A stretch of 6,137 nt of DNA from Bacillota bacterium (GCA_030528765.1 JAUMYD010000117.1:1-6137), one strand, 5' to 3'. Shown: positions 1 through 5,097, counted from the first letter of the stretch. Numbers and translations are program-made. Notes: generated by a model not told the origin, from the letters alone.

Positions 1-1
1 A

Positions 2-175
2 GTCAGCTTCGCTGACAGCTCCCTTTACACAAGGGAGCCTTTTCTCAGAGATCTTCAATCTGAGAGCAAGATTCTACCGTGGTGCCAAATTTGGTCACGG
101 TAATCTTGTTGGGGCGTGCCTGCCCCAAACCCTGCATATGCAGAAATGGAGCGTATCGCAATGATACGCTCCATT
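2..175. repeat. Chain of seven consecutive inverted repeats
   Basis: Almost every base belongs to an inverted repeat. The arms are 2-7/11-16 (GTCAGC/GCTGAC), 18-25/31-38 (GCTCCCTT/AAGGGAGC), 43-49/59-65 (TCTCAGA/TCTGAGA), 67-73/102-108 enclosing 76-81/96-101 (ACCGTG/CACGGT) around CCAAATTTGG, 109-115/122-128 (TTGGGGC/GCCCCAA), the 12-bp palindrome CTGCATATGCAG at 132-143, and 145-157/163-175 (13 bp, loop GCAAT). Gaps between units are 0 to 4 bases. The first two units resemble a dispersed palindromic repeat I associate with gut Oscillospiraceae (recollection, not searched). The element probably continues beyond the left edge. No coding potential is seen. The second hairpin is followed by CTTTTC and could help end transcription from the left. 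Confidence 0.75.
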
Positions 176-231
176 AACTGTTTTACGAAGCCCCGCTTAA
201 GGCTGTACCGGCTTTTTTGCCACTTTTCAGG

Positions 232-379
232 AGAAGAAGGCTTTTATATTTTTTAAAACCGCCGCTTTTTGAAAAAAAGTGGGTCAAAAAACTTTAGTAT
301 TTGGGCTGCGGCGGGGATCATAGCCGGCGAAGCCCAATAAAAGTTTCTTGCTTCTTCTTTTCAAAGAAGAAGGCTTTTA
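232..379. repeat. AT-rich semi-palindromic unit bounded by 15-bp direct repeats
   Basis: AGAAGAAGGCTTTTA occurs at 232-246 and again at 365-379. Between them lies an imperfect palindrome: AAACTTT (289-295) and GGGCT (303-307) face AGCCC (331-335) and AAAGTTT (340-346), with a GC-rich core GCGGCGGG facing CCGGCG. Next to the right copy, CTTCTTCTTT (351-360) and AAAGAAGAAG (363-372) form a perfect 10-bp inverted repeat followed by CTTTT, which could work as a terminator. There is no open frame of note. The arrangement suggests a small non-coding repeat or MITE-like element, but no transposon family is recognised. Confidence 0.5.
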
Positions 380-432
380 ATGACGAAAGCTTCAACTGTC
401 CCATAAAAATCCCAGCAGGGAAGAAGAAGGGC

Positions 433-461
433 TTGCAATAATCGAACATATGTTCTATAAT
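433..461 (+). promoter_or_regulatory. Sigma-A promoter of the zinc-ribbon/regulator pair
   Basis: The -35 TTGCAA (433-438) and -10 TATAAT (456-461) are separated by exactly 17 bases. Transcription should begin near 468, leaving a leader of about 44 bases before the GTG at 512. The spacer is almost wholly occupied by a LexA-type palindrome, so the promoter should be shut off when LexA is bound. Confidence 0.8.
443..456. promoter_or_regulatory. LexA (DinR) SOS box
   Basis: CGAACATATGTTCT contains the perfect 12-bp palindrome GAACATATGTTC (444-455). It matches 13 of 14 positions of the Bacillus-type LexA consensus CGAACRNRYGTTYC, differing only at the last base. It lies between the -35 and -10 and touches the -10, the classic place for repression by steric block. 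Inference: the downstream two-gene unit is induced by DNA damage through RecA-stimulated LexA cleavage. Confidence 0.8.
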
Positions 462-511
462 AAGAACAGCCTTCGTGTTTAAACTGCCTCTCCCAGGGGG
501 GAGGTGAAGAT

Positions 512-685
512 GTGCTGCAATGTAGTTGCTGCGGTGCCCGCTGGGAAGAAGCCCTTCCCTTCCGGGAGAGCCGCGGCGAATGTTTTGGATTTCCCGCCTA
601 TGAGGAGCAGCTGGGCTGCCCCTGCTGCGGCGGCAGTCTGGAGCTGTGGGAAGATGCGTTTAAGGAGGATGAGGGAAATGCGTGA
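512..685 (+). CDS. Small zinc-ribbon protein, 57 aa
   Basis: This gene lies in a different frame from the longer open frame over the same bases. Its GTG start is 7 to 8 bases after GGGGGAGG (497-504), ideal Shine-Dalgarno spacing. The product has Cys at 4, 6, 7, 24, 36, 38 and 39, including the knuckles C-S-C-C (4-7) and C-P-C-C (36-39), the usual layout of a four-cysteine zinc ribbon. The linker (RGECFGFPAYEEQ) and acidic C-terminus (EDAFKEDEGNA) look like folded protein, whereas the competing frame gives a low-complexity Ala/Arg-rich string. The TGA at 683-685 overlaps the next gene's ATG (678) by 8 bases, suggesting translational coupling. It resembles small zinc-ribbon proteins found beside phage transcription regulators, though I cannot name a family. 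Role unknown; nucleic-acid or protein binding is an inference. Confidence 0.75.
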   Translation: MLQCSCCGARWEEALPFRESRGECFGFPAYEEQLGCPCCGGSLELWEDAFKEDEGNA

Positions 686-1160
686 TCTGCGCTGGCGAAC
701 GAATGCCAAGAATATCCTGTATTGCTATTTCAGCAATGTGCAGCAGCTGCATGAGGTGGAAAATGACGTGCTGCTCCGGAGCCGCTCCATGCGGGACCAG
801 CGCTTTCCCCAGGGCAGTACTGTGGATAATACAGCCCTGGGTGTCATCGCCCTGAGCCGGGGGGAGGCAGAATACCTGCGTCGTTCCGTGCAGGCTGTAC
901 GGCTGCTGCTGGGCCGGCTTTCCACCGGACGGCGGGTGGATCTGGACCGGCTGGAGCTGCTGAAGCTGATCTATTTCCGGGCGGAGACCAGTCTTTACGG
1001 GGCTGCTATTCGTCTGGATATCAGTGAGCGTACTGCCAAGCGCTGGAATGACCAGGCCCTGCGCTTTATCGCAGAGCATATGGGCTGGCTGCAGGAGGAA
1101 AAACCCGGGATGAATATGCCCGGGAAGAAGGATGCTGCAAAAGCAGAGCTTACCTGCTGA
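678..1160 (+). CDS. Phage ArpU/RinA-like regulator with sigma-70 region 4-type HTH, 160 aa
   Basis: The ATG at 678 follows AAGGAGG (662-668) by 9 bases, so this start is preferred over an in-frame GTG at 504, whose extra 58 codons lie over the zinc-ribbon gene. The N-terminal half is charged and helical. Residues about 92-137 form a sigma-region-4/ArpU-like helix-turn-helix: LELLKLIYF, then a turn, then YGAAIRLDISERTAKRW with the recognition helix near 116-130. In this class (ArpU, RinA) the proteins activate late phage or packaging genes, and 160 aa fits. The C-terminal 20 residues are polar and probably disordered. The gene is second in a LexA-controlled two-gene unit and is followed by a strong terminator. 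No phage structural genes are visible, so it could be a domesticated or remote-acting regulator of a prophage, bacteriocin or similar DNA-damage-triggered system. The HTH is confident; the family and target are inferred. Confidence 0.7.
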   Translation: MRDLRWRTNAKNILYCYFSNVQQLHEVENDVLLRSRSMRDQRFPQGSTVDNTALGVIALSRGEAEYLRRSVQAVRLLLGRLSTGRRVDLDRLELLKLIYFRAETSLYGAAIRLDISERTAKRWNDQALRFIAEHMGWLQEEKPGMNMPGKKDAAKAELTC

Positions 1161-1176
1161 GGCTTTTCTAATATTT

Positions 1177-1222
1177 GGCCCCCGGTTTTTTAACAGCTTC
1201 CCGGGGGCCTTCTCCTTTTTTC
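1177..1222 (+). terminator. Rho-independent terminator after the regulator pair
   Basis: The 9-bp perfect stem GGCCCCCGG (1177-1185)/CCGGGGGCC (1201-1209) has a 15-base loop and is followed by TTCTCCTTTTTT. It begins 17 bases after the stop codon of the regulator and separates the SOS unit from radA. Confidence 0.85.
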
Positions 1223-1230
1223 GCAGCAGA

Positions 1231-1259
1231 GCAGGGCGGGGGCTTTTCCCCGCCGCTGC
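1231..1259. other. GC-rich hairpin between terminator and radA promoter
   Basis: GCAG plus GGCGGGG (1231-1241) pairs with CCCCGCC (1248-1254) and CTGC (1256-1259), with one unpaired G. The loop is GCTTTT. It ends 15 bases before the radA -35 box. No U-tract follows, so it is more likely a secondary barrier or a chance stem than an independent terminator. Confidence 0.4.
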
Positions 1260-1274
1260 CGGAGCCGCTGAGGA

Positions 1275-1303
1275 TTGACAAGCTTTTTTCTGCTTCTTAT
1301 AAT
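1275..1303 (+). promoter_or_regulatory. Consensus sigma-A promoter of radA
   Basis: TTGACA (1275-1280) and TATAAT (1298-1303) are both perfect hexamers separated by 17 bases. Predicted initiation near 1310 gives a leader of roughly 48 bases. No LexA-like box is seen here, so radA appears to be constitutively expressed, in contrast to the unit just upstream. Confidence 0.88.
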
Positions 1304-1357
1304 AAAATAATAAAAAACAGCCAATAAAAAACTGCTGCCGAGGAGAGGATGGGCCAA

Positions 1358-2713
1358 ATGGCAAAGAGCAAAACCATGTTTTTCTGCCGGGAATGCGGGG
1401 GGGAAAGTATCCGCTGGATGGGGAAATGCCCCCACTGCGGGGCCTGGAACAGCCTGGTGGAGGAGAAGATCCATGAGGAAATCCCCACTGCCAAGCCGGG
1501 GCGCATCAGCCTGCCGGCGGCAAGAGCCCAGCCCATCACCAGAGTGGCTGCAGAAAAAAATCGCCGCTGGCTGCTGGGCCTGCCCGAGCTGGATCAGGTG
1601 CTGGGAGGTGGTTTGGTGCCGAGCAGCTCTGTGCTGCTGGGCGGGGAGCCCGGCATCGGCAAAAGCACCCTGCTGCTTCAGGCAGCACAGGCCATGGCTG
1701 CTCATGGGAAGGTGCTCTACATCAGCGGGGAGGAGAGCGCAGAGCAGATCCGCCTGCGGGCAGAGCGGCTGCAGGCCCTCAACGAGCAGGTCTATCTGCT
1801 GGCGCAGACGGATATTGATGCGGCCCTCTCCGAGGTGGAAAGCATTCGCCCCAGCCTGCTGATCATCGATAGTGTGCAGGCCGTCTTCAGCGGGCAGATC
1901 CAATCCGCGCCGGGCAGCGTTTCCCAGGTGCGGGCCGTGGCGGCTGCCGCCATTGCCCAGGCTCGGGAGCTGGGCTGTGCCGTGATGCTGATCGGCCATG
2001 TGACCAAGGAAGGCATGCTGGCCGGCCCACGGGTGCTGGAGCATATGGTGGATACGGTGCTCTACTTCGAAGGGGAGCGCTACAATGCCTTTCGCCTGCT
2101 GCGGGCAGTGAAGAACCGCTTTGGCTCCACCAATGAGGTGGGTGTCTTTCAGATGACAGAGCAGGGCCTGGCCCCGCTGCTGAGCCCTTCGGCCTATTTT
2201 CTCAGCCAGCGGGAGGGGGGCTCCCCCGGCTCGGCGGTCTGCTGCCTGATGCAGGGCGCCCGGCCGCTGCTTATGGAGATCCAGGCTCTTAGTGCCAAAT
2301 CCGGCTTCGGAAACCCCCGGCGGCTGGCGGCAGGCTATGATTATAACCGGCTGATGATCATTCTGGCGGTGCTTGAGCGGAAGCTGGGCCTGTGCCTGGG
2401 GGATAAGGATGTTTATATCAATGTGGCCGGCGGCATGCGGGTGGATGACCCGGCTGCGGATCTGGCGGTGGCAGCAGCCATTGTCAGCTCTGCTCTGGAT
2501 CGCCCCATTGAGGATAAGATCCTGCTGCTGGGGGAGATCGGCCTTTTGGGGGAGCTGCGCCATGTGAGCCAGTCGGCCCGGCGGCTGAAAGAGGCACTTT
2601 CCTTTGGCTTTAAGCTGGCCATCTGCCCTGAGCAGGAGGATGTTCCTGCAGGGATACGGCGGCTGGTGGCGAAGGATGTGGCCCAGGCCCTGGCTCTGCT
2701 GGGCCTGAAATAG
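1358..2713 (+). CDS. radA: DNA repair protein RadA (Sms), 451 aa
   Basis: RadA is a RecA-like, DnaB-type hexameric ATPase that drives branch migration of recombination intermediates in repair and transformation. The sequence shows the full family layout: an N-terminal C4 zinc finger (Cys10, Cys13, Cys24, Cys27), a RecA-like core with Walker A GEPGIGKST (96-104), a Walker B segment LLIID ending at Asp171, the RadA signature KNRFG (252-256), and a C-terminal Lon-protease-like domain (about 270-451, with DPAADLAVAAAIVSS). Length is normal for the family. The ATG at 1358 was chosen because it gives the usual MAKxK start and lies 9 bases after the GAGAGG at 1343-1348; the ATG at 1349 would be only 3 bases after AGGAG (1341-1345) and would add three residues. 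The gene has its own promoter and no frame defects. Product certain, start likely. Confidence 0.97.
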   Translation: MAKSKTMFFCRECGGESIRWMGKCPHCGAWNSLVEEKIHEEIPTAKPGRISLPAARAQPITRVAAEKNRRWLLGLPELDQVLGGGLVPSSSVLLGGEPGIGKSTLLLQAAQAMAAHGKVLYISGEESAEQIRLRAERLQALNEQVYLLAQTDIDAALSEVESIRPSLLIIDSVQAVFSGQIQSAPGSVSQVRAVAAAAIAQARELGCAVMLIGHVTKEGMLAGPRVLEHMVDTVLYFEGERYNAFRLLRAVKNRFGSTNEVGVFQMTEQGLAPLLSPSAYFLSQREGGSPGSAVCCLMQGARPLLMEIQALSAKSGFGNPRRLAAGYDYNRLMIILAVLERKLGLCLGDKDVYINVAGGMRVDDPAADLAVAAAIVSSALDRPIEDKILLLGEIGLLGELRHVSQSARRLKEALSFGFKLAICPEQEDVPAGIRRLVAKDVAQALALLGLK

Positions 2714-2719
2714 CAGGCT

Positions 2720-2761
2720 GGCTCCTGCTCTGCCCGCGCTGTGGGGATCGGCAGAGGAGCC
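2720..2761 (+). other. Long imperfect stem-loop just after radA
   Basis: CTCTGCC (2728-2734) pairs with GGCAGAG (2750-2756), and GGCTC (2720-2724) with GAGCC (2757-2761), with CTG (2725-2727) bulged. It starts 6 bases after the radA stop but has no U-tract, so it may protect the 3' end of the messenger ahead of the terminator further on. Confidence 0.45.
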
Positions 2762-2792
2762 GGGAGACTGCCTTTCTGCTGTGCCTCTTCTC

Positions 2793-2824
2793 CTCCTGCC
2801 AACAGGAGCTGTTTCTTTTTTTTT
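2793..2824 (+). terminator. Probable Rho-independent terminator of radA
   Basis: CTCCTG (2793-2798) and CAGGAG (2803-2808) form a 6-bp stem with the tetraloop CCAA. It is followed by CTGTTTCTTTTTTTTT, a very strong U-tract. The stem is short but the layout and position behind radA fit. Confidence 0.65.
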
Positions 2825-3033
2825 CGTCTGTGACAGCTTTGCATGGCTTGCGGCTGCTTTTGGAGATAACAGCGCAGCACTGTGCGTGAAGCGGGGAGGG
2901 CTGAAGATCTGTTTTCCGGAGGCTTCCCAGCGCAGCGGGAGCCGCAGAAAGAGAGAAAAAGAAAAAAAGAAAAGAAGAAACATCGGTGCTTTGCCGAAGG
3001 TTTTGCCGGAAGCGCTGCGGAAGGGATAGAAAG
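2825..3033. other. Gene-free gap with a 35-base purine tract
   Basis: I see no credible gene or consensus promoter here. Bases 2946-2980 are purely A and G (GAAAGAGAG, then runs of A broken by single G). The stretch ends about 50 bases before the ATG of the next gene. A GTG at 2986 in frame with that gene lacks a ribosome binding site. How the next gene is transcribed is therefore not obvious from the sequence. Confidence 0.5.
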
Positions 3034-3651
3034 ATGACTGTTTTTAAATTTACGGAGAGAAAATGCCGGCCCGGGCTCGTGGCTCTGTGCTGCGCAGCCT
3101 TGCTTCTGCTCTGCCTTTCCTTCACCGCTGCCGGGATCATCCGCTACGGAGAACGGGATGAAAAGATCCCCTCCGATGTGGCCATCGTCCTGGGGGCTGC
3201 TGTAGAAGATGCTTTTGTTTCGCCTGTATTCCGGGAGCGGATCAATCATGGCATCTGGCTCTATGAAGAGGGCTACGTGGAGCAGCTGATCTTTACCGGC
3301 GGCTTCGGAGAGGGCAGCAGCATCTCGGAAGCTGCTGCTGCCAGGCAATATGCACTTTCGAAGTTTGTCCCGGCAGAAAGCATTTTGATCGAAGAAAGCT
3401 CCACGATCACAGAAGAAAACCTGGAAAACGCAAAAAAGATCATGGATGCCCATGGCCTGGAGACGGCCATCCTTGTCAGTGATCCGCTGCACATGAAACG
3501 GGCAATGCTTATGGCGAAGGATCACGGCATTGCGGCAGTGCCCTCTCCCACGCCCACAACGATGTACAGGAGCCTGAAAACCAGGGCGGCCTTTCTGCTT
3601 CGGGAAGAGTTCCTTTATATCGGTTATTCGTTTGTGCGGCTTTTCAGATAG
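3034..3651 (+). CDS. YdcF/SanA-like DUF218 family membrane-anchored protein, 205 aa
   Basis: The ATG at 3034 lies 8 bases after GGAAGGG (3019-3025); an upstream in-frame GTG (2986) has no such site. Residues 1-12 are basic and 13-36 form a single transmembrane segment, so the rest is probably outside the membrane. The DUF218 fold is clear: DVAIVLGA (48-55), SPVFRERI (63-70), the glycine turn TGG (88-90), SSTITEENLENA (122-133), VSDPLHMKRA (148-157), and the C-terminal REEFLYIGY (190-198). This family includes Escherichia coli SanA, ElyC and YdcF. Members are linked to envelope integrity, peptidoglycan precursor or lipid-carrier metabolism, but the reaction is not settled for most of them. It probably stands alone: radA's terminator precedes it and a new promoter follows. 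Only a weak stem (3650-3655/3681-3686) is seen downstream. Family confident, function inferred. Confidence 0.88.
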   Translation: MTVFKFTERKCRPGLVALCCAALLLLCLSFTAAGIIRYGERDEKIPSDVAIVLGAAVEDAFVSPVFRERINHGIWLYEEGYVEQLIFTGGFGEGSSISEAAAARQYALSKFVPAESILIEESSTITEENLENAKKIMDAHGLETAILVSDPLHMKRAMLMAKDHGIAAVPSPTPTTMYRSLKTRAAFLLREEFLYIGYSFVRLFR

Positions 3652-3707
3652 GCGGCGCCTGCCTTTTCCGGCTGTGGCTTCCGCCTGGCCTGAGCGGGGC
3701 TTTCTCC

Positions 3708-3736
3708 TTGCTTTTGTAAGGAATTTATGCTAAAAT
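3708..3736 (+). promoter_or_regulatory. Extended -10 promoter for the CPBP-like gene
   Basis: TTGCTT (3708-3713) and TAAAAT (3731-3736) are 17 bases apart, and TGC directly before the -10 makes an extended -10 element. Predicted initiation near 3743 leaves a leader of about 155 bases. That leader contains a hairpin (GGCAGG 3754-3759/CCTGCC 3770-3775) but no riboswitch class I recognise. Confidence 0.7.
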
Positions 3737-3896
3737 AAAAATCAAGATTTTTGGGCAGGCTGCATTTTTCCTGCCAAGTTGGCTGTGGGCTCATCTCCAA
3801 TCGCTTCTCTCCGGAGGTGCGCTTTGCAGCGGACGGACGGCCCCTGCGGAAAAGGCTGTGGGCCGGATATTATATAAGAAAAGGAGTGCTTTTGAA

Positions 3897-4808
3897 GTGG
3901 ATATTCTGATTCCGAGAAGAAAAAGAAGCCTCCGGGAAAGCGTGGGAACCAATTTTTTCCTGGTGCCCCTGGTGGCTATACTTATTCTTTTTGGCGGTGA
4001 GCTCCTCATGGAGATGCTGGATTCCTTCCTGCGGCCTCTGCTTTTCCAGGGCCTGGAAGCGGAGGATGCGCTGCGCCCCATTTTGGAAAGATGCTGGGAA
4101 TACGCCCTCTTCCTTATCCCGGGGCTGCTTTGTATCTTTTACATCCTTCTGACCAGGAAGGAAAGCCTGAGATCCTTCTCCGGCCGGCATGGGAATAATG
4201 GCCTGCTCAGCCTTTTCCTTGGTCTGCTGCTGGGTGCGGCGATCCTGGCTCTGCAGCTGCTTCCCGCCTATTTCCAGGGGAACCTCCGTCTCAGTCTGAA
4301 CAGCTTTTCTCCCTGGATATTTCTGCTGCTGCCGGCTGTCCTCCTTTATGCCGGCTGCATGGAGCTGATTTTTCGCTGCTACATCTACCAGCATATGAAG
4401 GGACGCTACGGTGCCATTTTGGGCACCCTGATGCTCTGCGTCTGCAGCCTGGCGGTGAATTTTTACAATTTCTACTACCAGGGCTTCCACCTAGAATACG
4501 CCCTGCATCTCTTTCTTTTCAATATGCTGCTCCTGCTGCTGATGCGCAGAAGCCGCAGCATCTGGCTTACCTGGGGGCTGCACAGTGCCTGGATCTTCGG
4601 GCAGCATTTTGTTCTGGGCCTGCCCGTTGGCGGTGTGATTCCTGAATTCTCCATCTTCAGCAGCAGCATTGGCGGCGGCAGCTTCTATTATGAGCTCAGC
4701 TATGGGCTGGAAGGGAGCCTGCTGCATGTGCTCTTCCTGGCTGCATTCTGCCTGATCATGATCATTTTTGAGGCAGCCCGGCCCAGAATGTCTATGGATG
4801 ATTTTTAA
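3897..4808 (+). CDS. CPBP-like multi-pass membrane protein with degenerate protease motifs, 303 aa
   Basis: The GTG at 3897 lies 10 bases after AAGGAG (3881-3886). An in-frame GTG at 3858 would add 13 residues but has no well-spaced site. About eight hydrophobic segments are visible: near 20-40, 70-87, 103-122, 139-153, 170-190, 197-215, 222-242 and 268-288. The central MELIFRCYIYQHM (155-167), a later region around 184-196 and GLHSAWIF (227-234) align by eye with the three motifs of CPBP (Abi, CAAX protease and bacteriocin-processing) membrane proteases, which use EExxxR, FxxxH and HxxxN. Here the first Glu is Met155, the second-motif His seems to be Asn191, and the final Asn is Ile233; Glu156, Arg160 and His229 remain. 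It could be a non-proteolytic relative or a divergent subfamily. The gene has its own promoter and precedes tRNA-Leu. Membrane nature certain, family likely, activity doubtful. Confidence 0.72.
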   Translation: MDILIPRRKRSLRESVGTNFFLVPLVAILILFGGELLMEMLDSFLRPLLFQGLEAEDALRPILERCWEYALFLIPGLLCIFYILLTRKESLRSFSGRHGNNGLLSLFLGLLLGAAILALQLLPAYFQGNLRLSLNSFSPWIFLLLPAVLLYAGCMELIFRCYIYQHMKGRYGAILGTLMLCVCSLAVNFYNFYYQGFHLEYALHLFLFNMLLLLLMRRSRSIWLTWGLHSAWIFGQHFVLGLPVGGVIPEFSIFSSSIGGGSFYYELSYGLEGSLLHVLFLAAFCLIMIIFEAARPRMSMDDF

Positions 4809-4819
4809 GCAAAGCAAAT

Positions 4820-4855
4820 CCCACCCCCGCCCGGCCTGTCCGCTGCGGGGGTGGG
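4820..4855 (+). other. GC-rich 11-bp hairpin after the CPBP-like gene
   Basis: CCCACCCCCGC (4820-4830) pairs perfectly with GCGGGGGTGGG (4845-4855) around a 14-base loop. It begins 11 bases after the stop codon. No U-tract follows, so termination would be inefficient on the + strand; on the - strand the stem is followed by ATTTGCTTTGCTT, which is slightly more terminator-like. Confidence 0.55.
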
Positions 4856-4875
4856 CAGCGGATCAGCCGCTGCCC
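4853..4875 (+). other. Second hairpin abutting the tRNA
   Basis: GGGCAGCGG (4853-4861) pairs perfectly with CCGCTGCCC (4867-4875) around the loop ATCAG. It shares 4853-4855 with the preceding stem, so the two cannot both form fully, and it ends 5 bases before the tRNA. No promoter is evident between the CPBP-like gene and the tRNA, so this stem may mark a processing site on a joint transcript. Confidence 0.5.
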
Positions 4876-4880
4876 GATGC

Positions 4881-4965
4881 GCGGGTATGGCGGAATTGGC
4901 AGACGCGCCGGACTTAGGATCCTGTGCCGAAAGGTGTGTGGGTTCGACCCCCACTACCCGCACCA
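4881..4965 (+). tRNA. tRNA-Leu (anticodon UAG), CCA encoded
   Basis: A complete class II cloverleaf is visible: acceptor GCGGGTA (4881-4887)/TACCCGC (4955-4961), D-stem GCG/CGC (4890-4892/4904-4906), anticodon loop CTTAGGA with anticodon TAG at 4915-4917, a long variable arm (4925-4937, stem TGCC/GGTG) typical of leucine tRNA, and T-arm GTGGG-TTCGACC-CCCAC (4938-4954). Discriminator A4962 and genomic CCA (4963-4965) follow. The molecule reads CUN leucine codons. Oddity: in the anticodon stem, CCGGA (4908-4912) faces TCCTG (4920-4924), giving a C-U mismatch between 4909 and 4923 where most leucine tRNAs have a pair. No separate promoter is seen, so it may be read from the CPBP-like gene. Confidence 0.96.
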
Positions 4966-4972
4966 AAGCAAT

Positions 4973-5029
4973 ATAATCCGAACCAGATCTTCCCTGTGGG
5001 AGACGGGTTCGGATTATTTGTTTATTTTG
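4973..5029 (+). terminator. Rho-independent terminator of tRNA-Leu
   Basis: ATAATCCGAACC (4973-4984) pairs perfectly with GGTTCGGATTAT (5006-5017), a 12-bp stem. Inside it CCC (4992-4994) and GGG (4998-5000) form a second short stem. It is followed by TTGTTTATTTTG. It starts 7 bases after the CCA. Confidence 0.88.
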
Positions 5030-5074
5030 AGAGATTTGAGGATACGCACTTCCGAAACGCTGCCATCAAGCAAC

Positions 5075-5097
5075 CAGGCTCCTGATCAGGGTGCCTG
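5075..5097. repeat. 23-base near-perfect palindrome
   Basis: CAGGC (5075-5079) and GCCTG (5093-5097) flank CCTGATCAGG (5081-5090), itself a 10-bp palindrome, with one unpaired base on the left and two on the right. It lies between the tRNA terminator and the broken GldG-like gene. Its role is unknown. Confidence 0.45.

Noticed and set aside
1..430. CRISPR array
   Set aside because: The repeats here are different inverted repeats and one two-copy 15-mer; there is no regular repeat-spacer pattern.
504..677. N-terminal extension of the regulator from the GTG at 504
   Set aside because: The extension overlaps the zinc-ribbon gene, gives an implausible Ala/Arg-rich string, and its GTG lies inside the Shine-Dalgarno of the small gene. 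The ATG at 678 has its own AAGGAGG.
660..1364. 234-codon open frame on the - strand
   Set aside because: Shadow of the HTH gene that continues through a strong terminator and the radA promoter; no recognisable domain.
1190..2983. 597-codon open frame on the - strand
   Set aside because: It is the antisense shadow of radA: low-complexity His/Gln/Ala-rich translation, no domain, and it runs across the radA promoter and terminators.
3743..3896. Riboswitch in the long leader of the CPBP-like gene
   Set aside because: The leader has one short hairpin but none of the conserved cores of riboswitch classes I know, and no terminator/antiterminator pair.
3870..4490. 206-codon open frame on the - strand
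   Set aside because: Antisense of the CPBP-like gene, Gln/Lys-rich translation, no ribosome binding site or domain.
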